A stretch of DNA of 11,726 nt from Candidatus Curtissbacteria bacterium (GTDB lineage: Bacteria > Patescibacteriota > Microgenomatia > Curtissbacterales > GWA2-41-24). The stretch spans positions 1 to 11,726 of the forward strand of contig JACPKK010000012.1 of the NCBI GenBank assembly GCA_016187105.1, read 5' to 3'. Shown here in pieces: positions 5,874 through 11,472 of the stretch (within the stretch, counting starts at the first letter, position 1; each line of letters starts with the position of its first letter). The notes below the pieces were generated by a model that did not search any database, was not told the DNA's origin, and saw only the letters and a list, made by a program, of their open reading frames with translations. The position numbers and the translations under genes were made by a program.

Positions 5874-6245
5874 TTAACTCTTTTTCCCCAAATAACTCCA
5901 AAAGGCAAAAAGGCCGATGGCGATAATCACCCCGAACAAATTAAAGATATTTAAAACCTGCGCCATCGTCAGTTGCGCCACAAGCGCCGCAAAAAGCGCC
6001 ACAAAAAAAGCCATTTTGAAAGAGGTCTTAAAATACCAATTCGGGTCGTAGCGCCTGTAGAATCTGGTTCTGACAAAATAAAGGAGCGTTCCCAGCGCGC
6101 AGAAAACAAAAACAAACAGTAGTGCGTCAAAACCCGCAAAAATATACCAAGGAGATGTATGCGGATCGGTCACGGTCACAATCCAGGCGATGCCAAAAAG
6201 CGAAGCAAAAGCAAGCAAAAATGTCAAAGGCAGAAGTCGATGCAT
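5874..6245 (-). CDS. Four-helix membrane protein of unknown function
   Basis: 123 residues. Four likely membrane helices lie at about 5-24, 33-57, 76-95 and 98-118. A basic/aromatic loop (RTRFYRRYDPNWYFK, 59-73) between helices 2 and 3 is probably cytoplasmic, giving both ends inside. I do not recognise the family and see no catalytic motif. The ATG at 6245 lies 6 bases after a TAAACT on the minus strand, so a leaderless mRNA is likely; an AGAGG also lies there but only one base from the ATG, too close for ribosome binding. It diverges from rmuC across an 89-base spacer mostly filled by a heptamer repeat. The stop is 5 bases from the octamer repeat. Confidence 0.75.
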   Translation of the reverse strand: MHRLLPLTFLLAFASLFGIAWIVTVTDPHTSPWYIFAGFDALLFVFVFCALGTLLYFVRTRFYRRYDPNWYFKTSFKMAFFVALFAALVAQLTMAQVLNIFNLFGVIIAIGLFAFWSYLGKKS

Positions 6246-6251
6246 ACCTCT

Positions 6252-6257
6252 AGTTTA
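6252..6257 (-). promoter_or_regulatory. -10 box for the four-helix membrane protein, leaderless arrangement
   Basis: TAAACT on the minus strand, then six bases (AGAGGT), then ATG at 6245. The predicted first transcribed base is the A of the start codon. Confidence 0.5.
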
Positions 6258-6261
6258 TGAA

Positions 6262-6317
6262 GTCTACGGTCTACTGTCCACGGTCTACAGTAGTCTGTAG
6301 TCAGTAGTCGGTAGTCT
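6262..6317. repeat. Heptamer-phased inverted repeat (4 + 4 units, 56 bases)
   Basis: Eight 7-base units with no gaps: four of consensus GTCTACN (6262-6289, the third GTCCACG) and then four of consensus GTAGTCN (6290-6317). The second half read on the minus strand is GACTACN, so both halves are the same kind of unit in opposite orientation, differing at position 2. CTACTG (6271-6276) and CAGTAG (6288-6293) pair exactly near the junction. It fills the divergent promoter region between the membrane gene and rmuC, and its right end is 2 bases from the extended -10 of rmuC. Confidence 0.8.
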
Positions 6318-6319
6318 CG

Positions 6320-6328
6320 TGCTAAAAT
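6320..6328 (+). promoter_or_regulatory. Extended -10 promoter of rmuC, leaderless arrangement
   Basis: TGCTAAAAT: an extended -10 (TGN plus TAAAAT) whose hexamer ends 6 bases before the ATG at 6335. The same nine bases at the same distance precede the helicase gene at 7394. No -35 box. Confidence 0.65.
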
Positions 6329-6334
6329 ACCCCC

Positions 6335-7342
6335 ATGAGTCCCCAAACAACCATCCTCATCATCGCTGCATTGATAATTGTGTCTTTTGGAGTCCTTTAC
6401 TTGCAGATTAAAAAAATCGGACAAAGTAAATCCAAGGACGAGACGACCGACCTTTTGATGAAGCTCATCCGCCAAATCCAGGAAAGCTCTGACAAAACTT
6501 CCCAAATCACCCAAAAACAACTTGCCGAAACCACCCGCTCCTTAAATGAACGTCTCGACAAAGCCGCCCAAGTAATCTCCGGCGTTTCAAAATCTGTCGG
6601 TGAGATGACGGAACTCGGCCGGTCAATGAAAGATTTGCAAGAGTTCTTGCGTTCGCCAAAAATGCGCGGGCAAATGGGGGAGGCAGTTTTAAAAGACATG
6701 CTGGGCCAGTCTCTTCCCAAACAAAATTTTCATCTGCAGTACGCTTTTAAATCAGGTGAAATCGTCGACGCGGCGCTAAAGCTCGAACAAGGCATTATCC
6801 CAATCGATGCCAAGTTCCCGATGGAAAACTTCCGTAAAATGGCCAAAGCCGAAGATGATAAAGAGAGGGAAACCGTACGCAAACTTTTTATCGCCGACGT
6901 CAAAAAACACATCGACGCCATTTCCGGCAAATACATCCGCCCGCAAGAAGGCACTTTGGATTTTGCCCTCATGTATATCCCAGCCGAACCAATCTATTAC
7001 GAGATCCTCACCAATTCTCCGGAACTTGATGATTATGCTTACAAAAAACGCGTCCGTCCTGTTTCTCCAAACACCTTATACGCTTATCTGCGCGCCATCA
7101 TTATGTCGCTCGAAGGGTCCAGGATCGAAGCCAAAGCCGGCCAGATTTTAGCCGCCCTCCGCGAAATCGGCGCCGAAACCGAAAAATTCGGTTCAGATTT
7201 AGGCCTTTTAACAAAACACATCAAGAACGCATCAGCCGCGTCAGACGCGGTCAACTCCCGTTTCTCGCGCTTATCCTCGAGGATTTCTACAGTTCAAAAC
7301 ATCGAGGCACGTAAAACAAAAAGTTTAAAGTCAAAACAATAA
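6335..7342 (+). CDS. rmuC: RmuC-family DNA recombination protein, membrane anchored
   Basis: 335 residues. There is an N-terminal membrane helix (about 6-23, TILIIAALIIVSFGVLYL), a long polar helical stretch likely to be a coiled coil (about 25-100), then the RmuC core. Core signatures include MRGQMGEAVLKDML, FHLQYAFKSGEIVDAALKL, IIPIDAKFPMENF and FALMYIPAEPIYYEI. RmuC proteins carry a restriction-endonuclease-like fold and limit DNA inversions and rearrangements in E. coli; the exact reaction is not settled. The basic C-terminus (KTKSLKSKQ) could touch DNA. The ATG follows TGCTAAAAT by six bases and there is no Shine-Dalgarno. The helicase-nuclease gene follows 51 bases later with its own copy of the promoter motif, so the two may form a DNA-repair pair transcribed separately. 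Confidence 0.93.
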   Translation: MSPQTTILIIAALIIVSFGVLYLQIKKIGQSKSKDETTDLLMKLIRQIQESSDKTSQITQKQLAETTRSLNERLDKAAQVISGVSKSVGEMTELGRSMKDLQEFLRSPKMRGQMGEAVLKDMLGQSLPKQNFHLQYAFKSGEIVDAALKLEQGIIPIDAKFPMENFRKMAKAEDDKERETVRKLFIADVKKHIDAISGKYIRPQEGTLDFALMYIPAEPIYYEILTNSPELDDYAYKKRVRPVSPNTLYAYLRAIIMSLEGSRIEAKAGQILAALREIGAETEKFGSDLGLLTKHIKNASAASDAVNSRFSRLSSRISTVQNIEARKTKSLKSKQ

Positions 7343-7378
7343 ACAGCTTGCCCCTCGAAGGACTGCGAGTCTAAGGCG

Positions 7379-7387
7379 TGCTAAAAT
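7379..7387 (+). promoter_or_regulatory. Extended -10 promoter of the helicase gene, leaderless arrangement
   Basis: TGCTAAAAT, identical to the rmuC promoter motif, with its hexamer ending 6 bases before the GTG at 7394. This spacing supports GTG as the real start: the sequence offers no ATG in frame nearby and no Shine-Dalgarno. Confidence 0.6.
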
Positions 7388-7393
7388 GTCGGC

Positions 7394-9046
7394 GTGAGCA
7401 ACACCCGTCCCTCAAATCCGCTCCTCGAGCCGTCTTTGAACAAAAGTGAAAAGGCGAGAGGTAAGGATAGTAGGATTCTCAAAGATTTAAACCCCGAGCA
7501 GCATAAAGCCGTCACTACAACCCAGGGCCCGCTTCTTATTATTGCCGGCGCCGGCACCGGCAAGACCGCCGTCATTGCCCACAGAATCGCCGCGATTATC
7601 GAGAAAAAACTGGCCAAACCGCAAGAAATCCTTGCGCTTACCTTCACCGACAAAGCCGCCGGCGAAATGGAAGAACGCGTCGACATTTTAGTTCCCTACG
7701 GTTTTATCGATACCTGGATTTCCACCTTCCATGCTTTTGGAGACAGGATCCTGCGCGATAATGCTTTGGATATTGGTCTTACCCCCGATTTCAAAGTTCT
7801 GTCCCGCCCCCAGCAAGTGCTGTTTTTCCAGCAAAACCTTTTCCGTTTCGAGCTGGATTATTTTCGCCCGCTTTCCAACCCGACAAAGTTTATCGGTGCA
7901 ATCCTCACGTTTTTCTCCCGCCTAAAAGACGAAAACGTCAGCCCGGAAGAATTTCAGACTTATGTCAAAGATCAAAGATCAAAAGTCAAAAGTCAAGAAG
8001 ACAAGATCGAAGTTAAAAAATATCAGGAGCTTGCTCAAGCCTTTGAATCTTACGAACGCTTTAAAGACGAGGCCGGATTTCTGGATTTTGGCGACCAGGT
8101 CGTTAAAACCATTGAACTGTTTACCAAACGGCCCAAAATCCTAACAACCTACCAGTCCCAGTTTAAATACATCCTTGTCGATGAATACCAAGATACCAAC
8201 TATGCCCAAAACGAACTGGTCAAGCTCTTGGCAAGCGCCCGCAAAAACATCTGTGTTGTCGGCGACGACGACCAATCCATCTACAAATTCCGCGGCGCGG
8301 CCATATCAAATATCCTCGAATTTAAGAAGACTTACCCCAAAGCCGTCCAAGTCGTCCTCACCCAAAACTACCGCTCTACCCAGGCAATTTTGGACAGCGC
8401 CTATAAGTTGATTCGCCACAACGACCCGGACCGTTTGGAAGTCCAAAATAAAATCGACAAAAAACTCAAATCAATTACCGGCCAAGGTATTCCTCCGCAG
8501 GAAATTTTTGCCGACACCATTTCCGAAGAAGCCGACGCCGTCGCCGCCGAAATCGAAAAGCTGATGGGTAAGCAAACAGCAAACCGCAAACAGCCGTCAG
8601 CTGTAGGCCGTAAGCAGTATGCGTATAAAGACTTTGCCATTCTGGTGCGCGCCAATTCCCAGGCCGACCATTTCCTGCGCGCTTTAAATATGAAAGGCAT
8701 CCCTCATAAATTTGTCGGCTCATCCGGCCTTTACCAGCAGCCCGAAGTCAATCTTTTAATTTCGTTTCTTACCGCCATTTCCAATTTCGAGGATAGTCTT
8801 AATCTTTTTAACCTCATGACTTCCGAAATTTACGAGATTGGCGCTGTCGACGCCATCAAATTAACTTCCTGGGCCAAGCGTAAAAACCGCTCACTTTTTT
8901 ATGTACTTACAAATCTAATAGCCGTCGATAACCGTGATATTGAAATTTCCAAAGAGTCCCAAGCCATTGTCGAAAAACTAATTGAAGACCTAAAAGGATC
9001 AATCGAACTTTCCAAATCCCAAACCGGGTCCTCTATAAATTTTTAG
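7394..9046 (+). CDS. UvrD/PcrA-like superfamily 1 helicase, N-terminal part of a frameshifted gene
   Basis: 550 residues from a GTG start, ending in a premature TAG. It unwinds DNA 3'-5' using ATP. Motifs in order: Q motif LNPEQHKAV; Walker A GAGTGKT (52-58); Ia LALTFTDKAAGEM; Ib WISTFHAFG; Walker B DEYQD (263-267); III VVGDDDQSIYKFRGA (288-302); IV LTQNYRSTQAIL. Motifs V and VI are missing here and appear in the next reading frame, so this is half a gene. The last residues, after QTG near 9028, are out-of-frame. Two stretches (about 191-204 and 391-409) are low-complexity and encoded by heptamer repeats. The family is certain; whether the cell makes a whole protein depends on the frameshift being real. 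Confidence 0.92.
   Translation: MSNTRPSNPLLEPSLNKSEKARGKDSRILKDLNPEQHKAVTTTQGPLLIIAGAGTGKTAVIAHRIAAIIEKKLAKPQEILALTFTDKAAGEMEERVDILVPYGFIDTWISTFHAFGDRILRDNALDIGLTPDFKVLSRPQQVLFFQQNLFRFELDYFRPLSNPTKFIGAILTFFSRLKDENVSPEEFQTYVKDQRSKVKSQEDKIEVKKYQELAQAFESYERFKDEAGFLDFGDQVVKTIELFTKRPKILTTYQSQFKYILVDEYQDTNYAQNELVKLLASARKNICVVGDDDQSIYKFRGAAISNILEFKKTYPKAVQVVLTQNYRSTQAILDSAYKLIRHNDPDRLEVQNKIDKKLKSITGQGIPPQEIFADTISEEADAVAAEIEKLMGKQTANRKQPSAVGRKQYAYKDFAILVRANSQADHFLRALNMKGIPHKFVGSSGLYQQPEVNLLISFLTAISNFEDSLNLFNLMTSEIYEIGAVDAIKLTSWAKRKNRSLFYVLTNLIAVDNRDIEISKESQAIVEKLIEDLKGSIELSKSQTGSSINF
7964..7998. repeat. Heptamer tandem repeat inside the helicase reading frame (5 units)
   Basis: Five gap-free 7-base units of consensus RTCAAAR, the last GTCAAGA. 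They encode the polar stretch VKDQRSKVKSQ, an apparent surface insertion. All units have the same orientation, unlike the 56-base elements. Confidence 0.65.
8568..8623. repeat. Heptamer-phased repeat inside the helicase reading frame (8 units, 56 bases)
   Basis: Eight gap-free 7-base units, each with GC at unit positions 5-6. In the first half the plus strand reads GCAAACN; in the second half the minus strand reads GCNNACN (GCATACT, GCTTACG, GCCTACA). So the halves are opposite in orientation, as in the rmuC upstream element, and total length is the same 56 bases. ACAGC (8590-8594) and GCTGT (8600-8604) pair at the centre. It encodes the insert GKQTANRKQPSAVGRKQ before YAYKDFAILVRAN. Confidence 0.7.
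9023..9043 (+). other. Frameshift point splitting the helicase-nuclease gene
   Basis: Frame of the first part runs to TAG at 9044-9046. The second part's frame (one base back) is open from 8983 and reads VLYKFLEKSAYLKKLE from 9028 on, which is helicase-like. Adding one G to the GGG at 9026-9028 would give ...SQTGVLYKFLEKS in a single open frame from 7394 to 10464. No X-XXY-YYZ slippery heptamer is present in the overlap 8983-9043. Confidence 0.85.
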
Positions 9047-10464
9047 AAAAGTCCGCTTATCTCAAAAAACTGGAGAGGGCAGCCGGCGTTGAAGGCCAAA
9101 TAAAAATCCAAAACATTGCCAAATTCTTCGATAAAATTAAGGAATTTGAAAACGTCGCCAGCCCGACATCGCCGAGCGGCTCAGCGTTTGGCGGGCGGGC
9201 TAAAGTCCATACCGTTTCCCAGTTTGTCGACTATCTGGAGGCCATTCGCGGTGCCGGCGACGACCCGGCAACTGTGGAATTTGACCCCGAACTCGATGCC
9301 GTCAACGTGATGACCGTCCACGGAGCCAAAGGTCTGGAATTTCCGGTAGTTTTTATGGTCAACCTTGTCGCCGACCGTTTCCCCACTAGATCCCGCTCCG
9401 ATGCAATTGAAGTCCCAACCGGCCTCATCCGCGAAACCTTGCCGCGAGGCGACTGGCACTTAGAGGAAGAACGCCGCCTTTTCTACGTCGGCGCCACGCG
9501 CGCTAAAAATCTCCTCTACTTTTCCTGGTCCCGTGATGTCGGCGGCGCCCGCGTCAAAAAAATCTCGCCCTTTGTTTTGGAAGCTCTCGACAAAGCCAAA
9601 TCCGCCGCCGACCTTATAAAACTTTCACCACTTGAAAAAATCGAAAAATTCGCTCCGCCCCCGCCGCGCCAAACCCAACAAGTGATGTTTGACGTCGACG
9701 TTTTAAAACTCACCCAGGGGTCAATCGACGATTATCTAACTTGCGCTTACAAATACCGCTACATCCACATTCTGCGCGTACCGATCATGCGTCACCACGC
9801 CATTGCTTACGGTGCCGCTCTCCACAGTGCCGTTGGCGCATACCTTAACTCCAAAAAAAACGGCCGCCCCTTAACACTTGCCCAAACCCTCGAAGTTTTT
9901 GAAAATGCCTGGGACAGCGAAGGCTTTTTAACGGTAGAGCATGAAGAAAAAAGAAAAGCCGCCGGCAAGTTGGCAATCGAAAAGTTTTGGAAACGCGAGT
10001 CAAAAGACCCAAAATTACCCACCCTCATCGAATCGAAATTTAATTTCTCTCTAAAAGAGGTAACCATCGTCGGCCGTTTTGACCGAGTCGACATCGAGCC
10101 CGGGTCCAAAGTTCACATTATCGATTACAAATCTTCCGAAAATATGGATCAAGAAAAAGCCAATGCCCAGGCCAAAGAATCGAATCAGCTGGCAATCTAC
10201 GCCCTTTACTATTGGAAACGCCACAAAATCCTGCCGCAAAAATTAACTCTCCACTTTTTGGAAACAGGAATCGAAGGAAGTTACACTCCAACCCAAAAAG
10301 ATCTGGATAAAGCCGAAAAATTAATACTCGATACCGCCGAAAATATCCGCGCCGACACTAAAAATAACCATTTCCCCGCCAACCCCAAATATTTCGGCCG
10401 CGAACCGGCCTGCGTCTACTGCGCCTATAATTCGATCTGTCCCTTCTCATTAGCTAAAATATGA
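9028..10464 (+). CDS. UvrD-like helicase C-terminal part fused to a Cas4/AddB-like PD-(D/E)XK nuclease with putative Fe-S cysteines
   Basis: Continues the helicase in the shifted frame; the first start-type codon in this frame is only GTG 9274, so it is not an independent gene. Helicase motif V (MTVHGAKGLEFPVV, from about 9310) and motif VI (EERRLFYVGATRAKN, from about 9466) complete the motor. From about 9716 a nuclease domain follows: C in DYLTCAYKYRYIH, H in GAALHSAV, GRFDRVD, the active-site IIDYKSS (D-x-K), NQLAIYAL, and a terminal C-x2-C-x5-C (codons at 10411, 10420, 10438). One early plus three late cysteines is the 4Fe-4S layout known from AddB and Cas4. The full protein would be about 1,020 residues, well above PcrA (about 720), and suggests end-processing in recombination. 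The region at 9160-9201 carries an in-frame palindrome. Confidence 0.9.
   Translation, partial: VLYKFLEKSAYLKKLERAAGVEGQIKIQNIAKFFDKIKEFENVASPTSPSGSAFGGRAKVHTVSQFVDYLEAIRGAGDDPATVEFDPELDAVNVMTVHGAKGLEFPVVFMVNLVADRFPTRSRSDAIEVPTGLIRETLPRGDWHLEEERRLFYVGATRAKNLLYFSWSRDVGGARVKKISPFVLEALDKAKSAADLIKLSPLEKIEKFAPPPPRQTQQVMFDVDVLKLTQGSIDDYLTCAYKYRYIHILRVPIMRHHAIAYGAALHSAVGAYLNSKKNGRPLTLAQTLEVFENAWDSEGFLTVEHEEKRKAAGKLAIEKFWKRESKDPKLPTLIESKFNFSLKEVTIVGRFDRVDIEPGSKVHIIDYKSSENMDQEKANAQAKESNQLAIYALYYWKRHKILPQKLTLHFLETGIEGSYTPTQKDLDKAEKLILDTAENIRADTKNNHFPANPKYFGREPACVYCAYNSICPFSLAKI
9160..9201. repeat. In-frame palindromic repeat in the helicase gene
   Basis: AGCCCG (9160-9165) and CGGGCT (9196-9201) pair around a GC-rich interior. 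The stretch codes for the odd low-complexity run SPTSPSGSAFGGRA between two ordinary helical helicase stretches (KIKEFENVA and VHTVSQFVDYLEAI). Resembles the GGCGGGC-ended palindrome class also seen at 1219-1243. Confidence 0.5.
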
Positions 10465-10476
10465 AAGATCGAATAA

Positions 10477-10523
10477 TATCAGGAAGCTCGGCACGACGTA
10501 AGTCGTGCGGAGCAGGGCTGATA
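10477..10523. repeat. Long symmetrical hairpin upstream of the methyltransferase gene
   Basis: TATCAG/CTGATA, an internal loop, GCTC/GAGC, a G-G mismatch, GCACGAC/GTCGTGC and a GTAA tetraloop (GNRA type): 17 base pairs over 47 bases. No T-run follows, so it is not a standard terminator for the helicase gene. It could be a dispersed repeat or a structured element in the methyltransferase leader. Confidence 0.7.
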
Positions 10524-10559
10524 CAACACCATTTGTCCGTTTAGTCTGGCCAAGATCTG

Positions 10560-11084
10560 ATGCAAATACTAATCGCTACACTTCTAATCGTCATCATGCT
10601 TCTTCTGCTTTTTATCATCGTCGGGTTTTTCTTCTTCCTTTTTGATATTTTTCTGGAACTTCCGTACGTTGCGACCAAGCGCCACAAAATAGAAACGATC
10701 ATCAAATTCGCGCAGATCAAACCCGGTCAAACCGTCGTCGATTTAGGATCTGGTGATGGTCGATTGTTAATCGCCTCTGCCGCCAAAGGCGCCAACGCCA
10801 TCGGTTACGAGATAAATCCATTTTTAATCGGTATCACTTTGGTCCACGCCAAGATTAAAGGCTTAGCCGATCACCTCAAAGTTTATAAATCTAATCTCTG
10901 GAAATCCGACCTTGCCGTTGCCGACGTCGTCTTTGTCTACGGCCGCAAAAAAACCATGCAAAAATTCCAGGATTTTGTTTGGCAAAACGCCAAAAAAGGG
11001 ACAAGGGTGATAGTCAACACCAACCCGTTTCCAACCAAAAAGCCCATCAAAGAAAAAAATGCCGTTTATCTTTATAAGGTCTAA
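10560..11084 (+). CDS. Membrane-anchored class I SAM methyltransferase, FAM173 (protein-lysine methyltransferase)-like
   Basis: 174 residues. A very hydrophobic N-terminus (about 2-31, with GFFFFLF) makes one membrane helix, with the enzyme probably cytoplasmic. Then come the SAM-binding motif VVDLGSGDGR (59-68) and E84 of IGYEINP, the residue that usually contacts the SAM ribose. SNLWKSDLAVADVVFVYG (111-128) and the ending NPFPTKKP...AVYLYKV (155-174) match, by memory, the pattern of FAM173-family enzymes (eukaryotic ANTKMT and ATPSCKMT), which methylate lysines in membrane proteins and also carry an N-terminal hydrophobic segment. Substrate here is unknown. The start lacks both a Shine-Dalgarno and a clear -10 box; an alternative Met at residue 13 would cut the membrane helix, so ATG 10560 is preferred. 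It is 95 bases after the helicase-nuclease stop; a long hairpin lies between. Confidence 0.85.
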   Translation: MQILIATLLIVIMLLLLFIIVGFFFFLFDIFLELPYVATKRHKIETIIKFAQIKPGQTVVDLGSGDGRLLIASAAKGANAIGYEINPFLIGITLVHAKIKGLADHLKVYKSNLWKSDLAVADVVFVYGRKKTMQKFQDFVWQNAKKGTRVIVNTNPFPTKKPIKEKNAVYLYKV

Positions 11085-11127
11085 TCCTACAGGCCTATCA
11101 AAAAATCCTCTCGATATTAATCCGAAA

Positions 11128-11149
11128 AATTAAAAGTCGGCTTTTGATT
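11128..11149 (+). terminator. Weak candidate terminator of the methyltransferase gene
   Basis: AATTAAAAG and CTTTTGATT pair (9 pairs, one G-T) around a TCGG loop, followed by AATTTTATTT. It is located 44 bases after the methyltransferase stop. The stem is AT-rich and the T-run interrupted, so it is only a candidate. Confidence 0.35.
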
Positions 11150-11290
11150 AATTTTATTTAGGCACGAACTTTAACAGGGGCATGGATCAAAAATCGCCAA
11201 AACCGCCGCTCAAATCCGCAATTTTGGCACTTTTTTAAAATATTTACGGTAAAAATTGAGAAATTTGGTCAAATCCGGCAAAAAGGGCAT

Positions 11291-11315
11291 AAAAAAAGAT
11301 TTCCGCGCGGAAACC
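11291..11315 (-). terminator. Intrinsic terminator on the minus strand, for the FemAB-like gene transcript
   Basis: On the minus strand GGTTTCC, loop GCGC, GGAAATC, then seven T: a classic GC-containing hairpin plus T-run. The core TTTCCGCGCGGAAA is a perfect 14-base palindrome. It lies about 175 bases after the FemAB-like stop, so that mRNA would have a long 3' tail containing the 11403-11472 repeat. Confidence 0.7.
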
Positions 11316-11402
11316 TTAAAAATGAAGTAAATTAATTATACTAAACTTCCGCCAAGCTGGACAATACAGCAAAACTACTACAGGTTATGAAAATTTCTAA
11401 TG

Positions 11403-11472
11403 TCCCAATGCTCCAAATTTAGACATTTATTAATTGGGATTTATTTAGTAATTAAAAATTAGTAATTAGGTC
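11403..11472. repeat. AT-rich repeat element with inverted TCCCAAT/ATTGGGA and TTAGTAA heptamers
   Basis: TCCCAAT (11403-11409) and ATTGGGA (11433-11439 region) form a 7-base inverted repeat. From 11445 four gap-free 7-base units each begin TTA (TTAGTAA, TTAAAAA, TTAGTAA, TTAGGTC), so TTAGTAATTA recurs at a 14-base interval. It looks like a degraded member of the heptamer-phased class seen at 6262 and 8568. It lies just downstream of the FemAB-like stop. Confidence 0.5.

Noticed and set aside
6262..6317. CRISPR array
   Set aside because: Units are 7 bases with no spacers and no cas genes; the nuclease domain at 9716-10464 is Cas4-like in fold only and is fused to a UvrD helicase.
8983..9046. 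Programmed -1 ribosomal frameshifting in the helicase gene
   Set aside because: No X-XXY-YYZ slippery heptamer in the proper register and no obvious downstream pseudoknot; a one-base indel in GGG explains it more simply.
10477..10523. Known riboswitch (preQ1, guanidine, fluoride) in the methyltransferase leader
   Set aside because: None of the characteristic conserved bases of these classes is visible; it is a nearly pure long hairpin.
10461..10544. Short frame starting at the ATG overlapping the helicase stop
   Set aside because: It reads through the hairpin at 10477-10523, is about 27 codons, has Arg/Ser-rich low-complexity content and no supporting start signal.
11210..11290. 26-codon minus-strand frame MPFLPDLTKFLNFYRKYFKK...
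   Set aside because: It begins in the T-run of the minus-strand terminator, has no ribosome site or -10 at the leaderless distance, and no recognised similarity.
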